From an uncultured Treponema sp. (GTDB lineage: Bacteria > Spirochaetota > Spirochaetia > Treponematales > Treponemataceae), in NCBI GenBank assembly GCA_947166355.1, contig CAMVDX010000010.1, positions 20,225 through 84,224 on the forward strand: DNA of 64,000 nucleotides, given 5' to 3'. This document shows positions 1 to 7,649 of this stretch, in pieces. Position 1 is the first letter of the stretch. Each line of letters starts with the position of its first letter. Below the pieces are notes generated by a model. The model did no database searches and had not been told where the DNA came from. It was given only the letters and a program-made list of their open reading frames with translations. A program made the translations under genes and the position numbers.

Positions 1-4
1 AATA

Positions 5-295
5 ATGAATGGTTATATTTCCTATAAAAAGCCTTATTTATATAAACAGAATGGTCGTATTAAAGAAATTAAAGTTACCGGATTAAAGAGTGGAAATGAA
101 CAGATTGTTACTGTATTAGATACTCCTCATCCGCAGACGGTAGACATTTCTTTTATAAAAGAGGCAGAAGATATAAAAATTACAATTGTCTCCGTTTACG
201 AAGGAACCAAATATGAAGATACCTGTATTAATTATATGGTAACTTTCCAAGATGAAGTTATTCCTTATGAAAACAGTATTGGAGAAAATGAATAA
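5..295 (+). CDS. C-terminal part of a hypothetical protein with an NGY/NGF (NADase-type glycan-binding-like) domain
   Basis: ORF runs to the window edge, so the 5' end is likely truncated. MNGYISYKKPYLYKQNGRIKEIKV...YEGTKYEDTCIN aligns by eye with the C-termini of ORFs 458-1309 and 3335-4531. Confidence 0.5.
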   Translation: MNGYISYKKPYLYKQNGRIKEIKVTGLKSGNEQIVTVLDTPHPQTVDISFIKEAEDIKITIVSVYEGTKYEDTCINYMVTFQDEVIPYENSIGENE

Positions 296-387
296 TTAAG
301 GGATGTTGCGGAGCCATTTATGGAAAATAGAACGCCCTCACTAGAAAGGGTGATGGGCAACGAAGTGCACGCGTATGGTTAGACTAA

Positions 388-477
388 GAATTTGAAGACT
401 TCCTAAAACGTAATAATATTAAGTCTGGAGATATAATAAAAGGATCAATAAAGGAGGATGTATATTTTGGACCATAG
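388..477 (+). pseudogene. Possible remnant of a toxin-tip C-terminus
   Basis: Stop-free fragment EFEDFLKRNNIKSGDIIKGSIKEDVYFGP* ending at the start of the next gene, as in the other tip/immunity junctions here. No start codon or RHS core attached. Confidence 0.25.
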
Positions 478-1309
478 AAAAGATTTGTTTATTATTCGAT
501 ATTTGTTTATTTTATTTGTTGCTTTGTTTAGTTCATTAAAATTATATGCAAAGGAATATGTTTTTGAAGATATAGAATGGATAACAACTCTGTCAGAGAA
601 TTATTCATTTACGAATGGTATTTATTGCGAATCAATTTGTGACTTAAATGAAAACTGGACCGAGTTAAAAGGAAAATATAGAATTTATGAAGAAAACTCT
701 TATTTAATGGCGGAAATACAGTTTAAGGACTTTACGTCAAAATACTTTGTTTTCTCAGCAAATGATAAGCATTTAATTCTGTATGATACTTATAGAAATA
801 AACAGATTGAATGTACTAATTCAAAATATCATATAGATGAACCTTGGATCTGGCCAATTTCACAGTGTGCAGCATCATCGTTCTTGGTTGAAAAACTAAA
901 AAATGATTTAGTAGAGTATAAACCCGAAAATTTAACAGATAAAGATATCTCGAAGAATTGGGTTGAAGGAACAGAAGGGCTAGGAATAGGTGAGTCATTT
1001 ACGATAAAAAATGATATTTTGCCAGCCAGAAAATTCTATATCATTAATGGCTTTTTTTGTCCTGATAAAACGTCTTTATTTTATTCTAACGGTAGGGTCA
1101 GAAAATTATTAATGGAATGTTTAAGTTCAAATGGAGTTATATGTAAAAAGGAGGAAATCATTCTTGAAGATGCAGGTAAACTTCAAGAAATTGATACAAA
1201 AGGAAAATATGATTTTATAACATTTACAATTATGGAAGTATATCCTGGTATGCAATATCAAGATACTGCTATATCATCCATATTCGTAGATGGATTAAGT
1301 GCATTATAA
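458..1309 (+). CDS. Secreted or membrane-anchored hypothetical protein with C-terminal NGF domain; candidate immunity/accessory protein
   Basis: Hydrophobic N-terminus. AAGGAGG abuts ATG 458, so TTG at 467 may be the true start. C-terminus FYIINGFFCPDKTSLFYSNGRVRKL matches the two paralogues. Confidence 0.6.
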   Translation: MYILDHRKDLFIIRYLFILFVALFSSLKLYAKEYVFEDIEWITTLSENYSFTNGIYCESICDLNENWTELKGKYRIYEENSYLMAEIQFKDFTSKYFVFSANDKHLILYDTYRNKQIECTNSKYHIDEPWIWPISQCAASSFLVEKLKNDLVEYKPENLTDKDISKNWVEGTEGLGIGESFTIKNDILPARKFYIINGFFCPDKTSLFYSNGRVRKLLMECLSSNGVICKKEEIILEDAGKLQEIDTKGKYDFITFTIMEVYPGMQYQDTAISSIFVDGLSAL

Positions 1310-1511
1310 TTTTTTAAGTAATATTTTCAGAAAATAAATGAATTACAAGAATCAATGATAAAATATGTAATTATGGCTCAAATTGATTATTCCGCGTGAA
1401 AAGCACCGCCAAATTTAAAATTCGGCTCCGGCAATTCACGCAGAAAGCTCCTTTAAAACGTGGAGGTATAAGATTGTAATTCAGGAGTATGACAAAGTCG
1501 GAAGGGAAGCA

Positions 1512-3323
1512 TTGAGAAAGTTTTGTAACGGCACATCAGAACAGACTCTATATGATAAAGCAGGACGCGAAACTGTTAAGACTCAGAAAAACAGCCGCGG
1601 CGAGCTGTTGTGGGGAGAGGGGGATGTTTACGGCAGTGACGGCAAACGTACTGCAACGGTTGATAACCTCGGACGAATTACATTCTACGAATACAACAGT
1701 AAAGGACAACTCAGTGCAGTTTACTATCCTTATACCGACGAGATGATTAGGAATCTGAAGGCGGAATCTGAAACAAACGGGCTTGCCACAACAGCTGAAG
1801 CAGGTGAGAATCGTTTTATTACGAGCACAGAAAAAGCCGACCTTGTTCCGCTTCTAAACTCCATGCAGTACGGACTTGCCTATAACCTAACAAGCCTCCA
1901 GGTTTTCATAAAAGAAAGTTATGCCTACGACAGAAACGGCAACCGCACTGTAAAAACAACCCCTTACGGAAAAATTGAATACACTTATGACAGGGAAAAC
2001 TGCCTGTTGACTAGCAGCTCAAAAGGACAGACTTTCATAAACTATACTTATGACAGAATGGGAAATCTCCTCACAGAAGCAAGTGCAAATAAAACAGTAA
2101 AATATGCTTATAACGCTCAGAACCGCCTGATTTACTGCGAAGTAACAGATAGAGCAGCAAAAGAGTATTCTCAGACAACCTATGCCTACGATGCATTCGG
2201 CCGCAGAATTCTTGTTCAAGACAAAGGTGAAGCTGCTTTGAGAACTCTTTACGATGGTCTTACCTTTGACATCATTAAGCAGGGACCGACCTTTGCAAGC
2301 GGCCAGTTCACTGATTCAGGCAGCGGCATAAAGTTCAGCAGCACCGGCCGCCCGACCGGAGACCGCTACCGCTACTTAGGCGACGAAGACAAAAAAGACG
2401 GCAGTCGCTATTTCTATCTCGACGAGGGAACCTACAAAAATGTAAGCAGCCGCTACCGCGGCGAACGCACCACAATAAACGTAAACGGCACCCTCGCCGC
2501 CCAGACCACCTCGGATGGAACAGACTATTTTTCAACCGACCTCTTAGGTAGCGTTACATCAATTACCGATACCTACGGCGCACAGAAATCTTCTTATATC
2601 TACGATGCCTTCGGTTCTCTCATACAGGGCAACCTCACCGACACCACCGATCACGGCTACCTGGGCAAACAGCAAGACCCGACAAGTCACCTTTACAATT
2701 ACGGATACCGCGACTACAAACCGCAGACTGCCCGTTTTACCACCCTCGATCCAATCCGCGACGGTAACAACTGGTTCTCCTATTGCAATAACGATCCTGT
2801 AAACTTTATAGACTTCTGGGGGTTGGAATTGATATTAATTCTTGACAAAGATAATTTGACTTTGGATATACTCTATAAGGAAGATGGTAAAATTCAAGAT
2901 GTAATGCATGTAAAAGGAGATAATGGTAATCTTGAAAAATCACCAATTACTACGGCCGTAAAAAGTCATGATAATTCAACTGATATCGATAAAGGAAGAG
3001 AAACTGATTATGGTAGTAATCCCAAACGAATGCCAGATGGAGAATGGAATATAACAGGAATAGAGAAGAATCCAAAGTCAAATCCTGCTTTTGGGGAATT
3101 TTGGTTAACGACAGATGCTTGGCAATATGAACCTTATCCAGATGGTAGCTTAAAAAAAGGACAAGGTTATGATATCCATTTAACTCCATTTACTAATACT
3201 AACGGTTGTTTAGGTATACATGATAAGATATTAATGAATAAACTTATTGAACTATATTGTAAAAATGAAGAAAGAGAACCAGGAACTTCAAAATTAAAGG
3301 TTTATTCCAATAAAACTAAATAA
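1512..3323 (+). CDS. Truncated RHS/YD-repeat protein with a variable C-terminal toxin-like tip
   Basis: YD repeats (YDRNGNRTVKTTPYG, YTYDRMGNLLTE) and the RHS hyperconserved end (YNYGYRDYKPQTARFTTLDPIRDGNNWFSYCNNDPVNFIDFWGLE), then a ~165 aa unrelated tip. Frame is open upstream to ~1419; no N-terminal region. Confidence 0.85.
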   Translation: MRKFCNGTSEQTLYDKAGRETVKTQKNSRGELLWGEGDVYGSDGKRTATVDNLGRITFYEYNSKGQLSAVYYPYTDEMIRNLKAESETNGLATTAEAGENRFITSTEKADLVPLLNSMQYGLAYNLTSLQVFIKESYAYDRNGNRTVKTTPYGKIEYTYDRENCLLTSSSKGQTFINYTYDRMGNLLTEASANKTVKYAYNAQNRLIYCEVTDRAAKEYSQTTYAYDAFGRRILVQDKGEAALRTLYDGLTFDIIKQGPTFASGQFTDSGSGIKFSSTGRPTGDRYRYLGDEDKKDGSRYFYLDEGTYKNVSSRYRGERTTINVNGTLAAQTTSDGTDYFSTDLLGSVTSITDTYGAQKSSYIYDAFGSLIQGNLTDTTDHGYLGKQQDPTSHLYNYGYRDYKPQTARFTTLDPIRDGNNWFSYCNNDPVNFIDFWGLELILILDKDNLTLDILYKEDGKIQDVMHVKGDNGNLEKSPITTAVKSHDNSTDIDKGRETDYGSNPKRMPDGEWNITGIEKNPKSNPAFGEFWLTTDAWQYEPYPDGSLKKGQGYDIHLTPFTNTNGCLGIHDKILMNKLIELYCKNEEREPGTSKLKVYSNKTK

Positions 3324-3334
3324 AAATTGAGGCG

Positions 3335-4531
3335 ATGTATATGAAAAAAATAAAAACTGTTTTTTTGATACATATAATTATACGTTGTATGTGTTTGTTT
3401 TCAAATTCTCCAAAAGATTTATATCCATCATTATTCATTAATTGTGAAAGACTTATCTTTGCAAAACCCAGCCTGCAATCTAATGAAATATTTTATTGTT
3501 ATACTGAGTTTAACAATAAACAGCGATATTTAAGATTTATCGGGTTAAAAGAGAATGTAATTAGTTACAACATACAATTACGACTAGATGTCGATCCAGA
3601 TGTTTTGGAATACATCAAAATAGATGATAATGCACTACGTTTTATTGTAAATGGAATTGAGGGAATGGAGGACTATTATCTAAATTTACAAGACGGAAGT
3701 TATAAGATAATAAATAAAAAAACACATGAAGAGTTTTGGAAAGAATTCGGAAGAGTGCCATTTAAGAAGGATTTTATCAATTCAACAGGTGAAGTAGTAG
3801 TTTTATCTCCTTTTTCAATAAGAATCAACAATATAGAAAAGCAAGGTATCTTTAGTAAACAAGAAAACCAATATTTTTTTGCGACAGATGAAAAAAAATA
3901 CATAGTTTTATTTACAAGCCTTTATAATACAAATTTTTTGTTTTTAGTTGATAAATCTTCCGATAATAAGCCTCTCTATTGCAATGATACACAATTATTT
4001 TACCAATCTTCTCTTGTAGAATATGCAGAATCTCCAAAACTGAAAGGTGTTCAAATAAAAAATGTCGAAGATTATATTACTGAAATTGATTCAAAAAAAA
4101 GAAGAGTAGAATTTAAGCCTTCAGACACTTTTGATTTAACTGGAACTCCATGGGCTGTAAATTCTAAATCAGAATATAAAAATATTACTATAAGGGTTCC
4201 AGAGTTTAATAGAAAATCTTTTCCTATAAAGTATTTAATTTTTGTAAATGGTTTTGTTAATGCAGAAAAGTCTTATTTATTTAATCAAAACTCTAGAGTT
4301 AAAGGAATGAAAATAGAAACAAAATCGTTTTCCTTTGAAACAGAATTAGAAGATAGTGGTAATCTTCAATTGGTAAAATTACCTGAAGATTTGGCAGATG
4401 AAGAGATCATTGTAAGAGTATTAAGTAAATATGACGGAACAAAATATTCAGATATTGTATTATCAGGAATATATTATTTTGTTCCATTAAAATTAAATCA
4501 AACAAGGGACGGGACTATTGAGGAATCTTAA
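3335..4531 (+). CDS. Hypothetical protein with C-terminal NGF domain, directly downstream of the RHS tip; candidate immunity/accessory protein
   Basis: C-terminus YLIFVNGFVNAEKSYLFNQNSRVKGMKIE...YDGTKYSDIVLSGIY is paralogous to ORFs 5-295 and 458-1309. Confidence 0.6.
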   Translation: MYMKKIKTVFLIHIIIRCMCLFSNSPKDLYPSLFINCERLIFAKPSLQSNEIFYCYTEFNNKQRYLRFIGLKENVISYNIQLRLDVDPDVLEYIKIDDNALRFIVNGIEGMEDYYLNLQDGSYKIINKKTHEEFWKEFGRVPFKKDFINSTGEVVVLSPFSIRINNIEKQGIFSKQENQYFFATDEKKYIVLFTSLYNTNFLFLVDKSSDNKPLYCNDTQLFYQSSLVEYAESPKLKGVQIKNVEDYITEIDSKKRRVEFKPSDTFDLTGTPWAVNSKSEYKNITIRVPEFNRKSFPIKYLIFVNGFVNAEKSYLFNQNSRVKGMKIETKSFSFETELEDSGNLQLVKLPEDLADEEIIVRVLSKYDGTKYSDIVLSGIYYFVPLKLNQTRDGTIEES

Positions 4532-5354
4532 AAATATCACGAAATCAAAAATCGTACTCTATGATAAAAGCGTTTTGTTTACAGTAAAAAAACAGAGAAA
4601 CAACCGCTACCACTACCTCGACAAGCAGCACGACACAACAAGCCACCTTTACAATTACGGATACCGCGACTATAATCCACAAACCGCAAGATTCACCACC
4701 CTCGACCCAATCCGCGACGGCCACAACTGGTTCTCCTACTGCAACGGTGATCCTGTGAATTTTATTGATCTCTTAGGTTTAATTCAGAATCAAGTAGCAT
4801 CAATTTATACAATGCAAGGCAAGGAATGGAAAGATATTCCGTTGAAAGAATGTACAGCTACAATAGAGACTGCGGGTTGTGCAGTAATATGTATATCAAA
4901 TATGCTAGAAAAATCGCCTTTAGAGATTAATAAAACTTATGTATCAAAAGGAGATATACAATGGGATAGAATTGCAAAAGATATTGGTGCTGAATTAAAA
5001 GTTGAAAATACATCTTTTACTAAGAGGGATTTTTATCAACAAGCGTCTGATACAGATTATTATTATACAACTTTTATTAATGTAAATTGGAATGATGCTA
5101 ATTCAGACCATTGGGTAATTTTAAATGGAATGACCACCATTAATGGCAAAGACTATTGTATAATTACACCATCTTCAGATAATGATTGGGTTATTACGAA
5201 TAATACTATAAAAATAAAGAATGGTGTGTATTATTATGATGCGTATGGAAATAACAGATTAGGAAAAGGTTGGATAAATGAGAATGGGCAAGTATTAATT
5301 CCTATAGATCAGGTAAAAAGATATGTTTCATTTAGTTTTAAGTGTACTAAGTAA
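4518..5354 (+). CDS. Orphan RHS C-terminal tip (short RHS core end plus C39/papain-like peptidase domain)
   Basis: YLDKQHDTTSHLYNYGYRDYNPQTARFTTLDPIRDGHNWFSYCNGDPVNFIDLLGL, then TAGCAVICISNML ... DHWVILNG, compatible with a Cys/His peptidase fold. No upstream RHS core. Confidence 0.7.
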   Translation: MRNLKNITKSKIVLYDKSVLFTVKKQRNNRYHYLDKQHDTTSHLYNYGYRDYNPQTARFTTLDPIRDGHNWFSYCNGDPVNFIDLLGLIQNQVASIYTMQGKEWKDIPLKECTATIETAGCAVICISNMLEKSPLEINKTYVSKGDIQWDRIAKDIGAELKVENTSFTKRDFYQQASDTDYYYTTFINVNWNDANSDHWVILNGMTTINGKDYCIITPSSDNDWVITNNTIKIKNGVYYYDAYGNNRLGKGWINENGQVLIPIDQVKRYVSFSFKCTK

Positions 5355-5367
5355 ATTATTAAGGAGT

Positions 5368-6033
5368 ATGAGAAAAATGAAAAAACAAATAGTAATACTT
5401 GTAATTATTTTTGCTGCTTTACAATGTTTTTGCGAAGAGAAACGATTTCAACCACTTAGAAATAATGAGTCTTTTTCGTTAGATTATTCTAGTACATTAC
5501 AGGTTTTTAGAAAAACAGATAATAGCTATGATTTCTATTGTAATATAGAAACAGATTGGGGAATGTACCAACTGTCTAAAGATAAACGTCAGTTACTTGT
5601 CTTTGAATACAAAGAAAAAATGTTTTATCTTTTAGATGGAGAAACAGGTGTATATAAACCATTTATAAAAAAACCTCTTAATGCAAGAACTTCATTTGAT
5701 TTTAATTATATTATCTGGGAGAAAGAGTTTGATTCTTCAAAAGATAGATCTAAAATGCCTGTTATTGTCATAACAAGCTTAAAAGATGATAAGGATCTTT
5801 TTGAAATATCATGGGAAGAACTGAATCAAGATTATAAAGAGGACTATTCTTTTGGCTATCATTTTATTCGTTCAAATGAACCTGAATATGATTTTTTTGT
5901 TTATGCAAAAGGGGAAGGTGCAGGTAATTATTTAGGCTTTATGAAAATCAATAGTGCCAATAAAGTTATAAAGAAGTTTTATAGGAATGAAATCCCTAAG
6001 CAGGACTATCCGCCAGAATGTTATGGTATGTAA
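5368..6033 (+). CDS. Secreted hypothetical protein downstream of the orphan tip; candidate immunity protein
   Basis: AAGGAG at 5361-5366 before ATG 5368; MRKMKKQIVILVIIFAALQCFCEE resembles a signal peptide. Confidence 0.55.
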   Translation: MRKMKKQIVILVIIFAALQCFCEEKRFQPLRNNESFSLDYSSTLQVFRKTDNSYDFYCNIETDWGMYQLSKDKRQLLVFEYKEKMFYLLDGETGVYKPFIKKPLNARTSFDFNYIIWEKEFDSSKDRSKMPVIVITSLKDDKDLFEISWEELNQDYKEDYSFGYHFIRSNEPEYDFFVYAKGEGAGNYLGFMKINSANKVIKKFYRNEIPKQDYPPECYGM

Positions 6034-6092
6034 AAACTAGCTCGCCTTATAAGATTAAGATATTTGACCAGCTAGGGTGTTCTTCCAGTTTG

Positions 6093-6150
6093 TCCGGTCT
6101 GTCGAAAGCCCTTACATATTATGTAAATTGATTTCGACAAACCAGACCTT
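6093..6150. repeat. Imperfect long inverted repeat (GGTCTGTCGAAA..TTTCGACAAACCAGACC) with palindromic centre TTACATATTATGTAA
   Basis: Read directly from sequence between the RHS island and the CobW-type gene. Confidence 0.6.
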
Positions 6151-6209
6151 TATAGTTGTATGAATGAGATTAAGGAAGCGTGGGGGAGTGTTTTTTTTCC
6201 CCTGTTTTT

Positions 6210-7472
6210 TTAATCCAGACAATCATCAAGATTTTTACAGATTTCTTCCTTGTTCAGGTGGCGGCCGATGATTACCATTTTGATCATGCGGTCGCCGACT
6301 TTTTCGTCCCAGTCTTTTTTCATTTCTGGTTCTTCGGCAAGAACACGCTTCTGTTCTGCAGGAGGACAGCTTGCGAGCCAGTTTCCGGAATAGCCTGCCT
6401 GAATCTGACGGCCCGAGGTCTCAAGAACATACGCCATATCTTCTTCATCACTGAACCATACTACGCCCTTAGAGCGGATAATATTGCGCGGCCATTTTGA
6501 CGCGAATTCATCAAGCTTTGAGCGGTTGAACGGACGGCGACGATAATAAACGAATGAGCCGATTCCATATTCATCTTCGCTTTCACCTTCATGTTTGTGT
6601 TCGTGGTGGTGATGGTGTCCGTGGTTGCCGTCCTTACTGTGATGCTCGTGCTCATCGTCGTCATCATCATGGTGATGCTCGCCTTCGTGATGGTGTTCAT
6701 GTTCGTCATGATCGTGGTGATGTTCGTGCTCGTCGTGATCATCATCGTCGTCGTCATCTTCTTCGTGTGCATCGTGCTCTTCGAGCGCTTTTACCCAGCC
6801 GGCACTTGCATAAACAGTTTCGAAATCAAATCGGTCTGTTCCAATAATTTCTTCAACCGGAACCTCGCAGCGTGTAGTTTCAATAACCTTTACAGTTGGC
6901 TGAATCTTGTTAATTACGGCACGAACCATTTTCATCTGCTCGTCTGTAACGAGGTCGCGCTTGTTTACGATAAGGGTCGAACAGAATTCAATCTGCTGGA
7001 TAAGAAGGGACTCAATATCTTCTTCATCAATTCCTTCCTTCAGCAAAGCCTTACCTTCATCAAACTCATCAACAAGGCGGCTTGCATCTACAACGCCTAC
7101 AACATTATCAAGCTTACCAATTTCAATCTGCTGAATAGCCTGAGCAATTGGCATTGGCTCGCACACACCGCTGGCTTCAATCATAATGTAGTCGAACTTG
7201 CCGCTCTTCATCAGGTTTTCAATCTGATTTACCATGTCACTTTTGAGGGTACAGCAGATACAGCCGTTTGTAAGAGGAACAAGGCTGCTTGAATCTTCGA
7301 TTTTTGCCTCTTTAGAAATAAGGCGTTCATCAACGTTTACTTCACCAATATCATTTACGATAACGGCTACTTTGTAGCCCTTCTGATTTGTAAGAACGCG
7401 GTTAAGAAGAGTTGTTTTTCCTGCTCCGAGATATCCGCATAAAAGTGTAATAGGAATCTTTTTATTTGACAT
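6210..7472 (-). CDS. CobW/G3E-family GTP-binding protein with His/Asp/Glu-rich metal-binding insert
   Basis: [15 protein letters not shown] (P-loop), GCICCTLKSDM (CxCC), NKRDLV, and a ~70 aa HEEDDDDDDDHDEHEHHHDHDEHEHHH... insert. Confidence 0.93.
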   Translation of the reverse strand: MSNKKIPITLLCGYLGAGKTTLLNRVLTNQKGYKVAVIVNDIGEVNVDERLISKEAKIEDSSSLVPLTNGCICCTLKSDMVNQIENLMKSGKFDYIMIEASGVCEPMPIAQAIQQIEIGKLDNVVGVVDASRLVDEFDEGKALLKEGIDEEDIESLLIQQIEFCSTLIVNKRDLVTDEQMKMVRAVINKIQPTVKVIETTRCEVPVEEIIGTDRFDFETVYASAGWVKALEEHDAHEEDDDDDDDHDEHEHHHDHDEHEHHHEGEHHHDDDDDEHEHHSKDGNHGHHHHHEHKHEGESEDEYGIGSFVYYRRRPFNRSKLDEFASKWPRNIIRSKGVVWFSDEEDMAYVLETSGRQIQAGYSGNWLASCPPAEQKRVLAEEPEMKKDWDEKVGDRMIKMVIIGRHLNKEEICKNLDDCLD

Positions 7473-7492
7473 ATTTATACCTCGTTTGTAGT

Positions 7493-7560
7493 AGATTCCC
7501 GGGGCAAGCCTGGGAATGACATAATTAAAATTGTCATTATCGGGTTTGACCCGACAATCT
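7493..7560. repeat. Pair of oppositely oriented family-B palindromic repeats
   Basis: AGATTCCCGGGGCAAGCCTGGGAATGACA (7493-7521) and TGTCATTATCGGGTTTGACCCGACAATCT (7532-7560). Confidence 0.85.
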
Positions 7561-7649
7561 TTTTCTTTCTATATAATATAATAAAAAAAACTCATAAAGT
7601 ATATATTTTTTCTATATATCTACAATAAAGTTGTGATATAATAATATGG

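Noticed and set aside
300-480. Spacer as a group II intron remnant
   Set aside because: Only vague resemblance; no reverse transcriptase or recognisable domain V.
6461-6847. ORFs 6461-6772 (-), 6554-6847 (+) and 6591-7292 (+) opposite or overlapping the CobW-type gene
   Set aside because: They are frame shadows of the repetitive His/Asp codons; composition is implausible (poly-M/T, H/R or V/M) and no start signals are seen.
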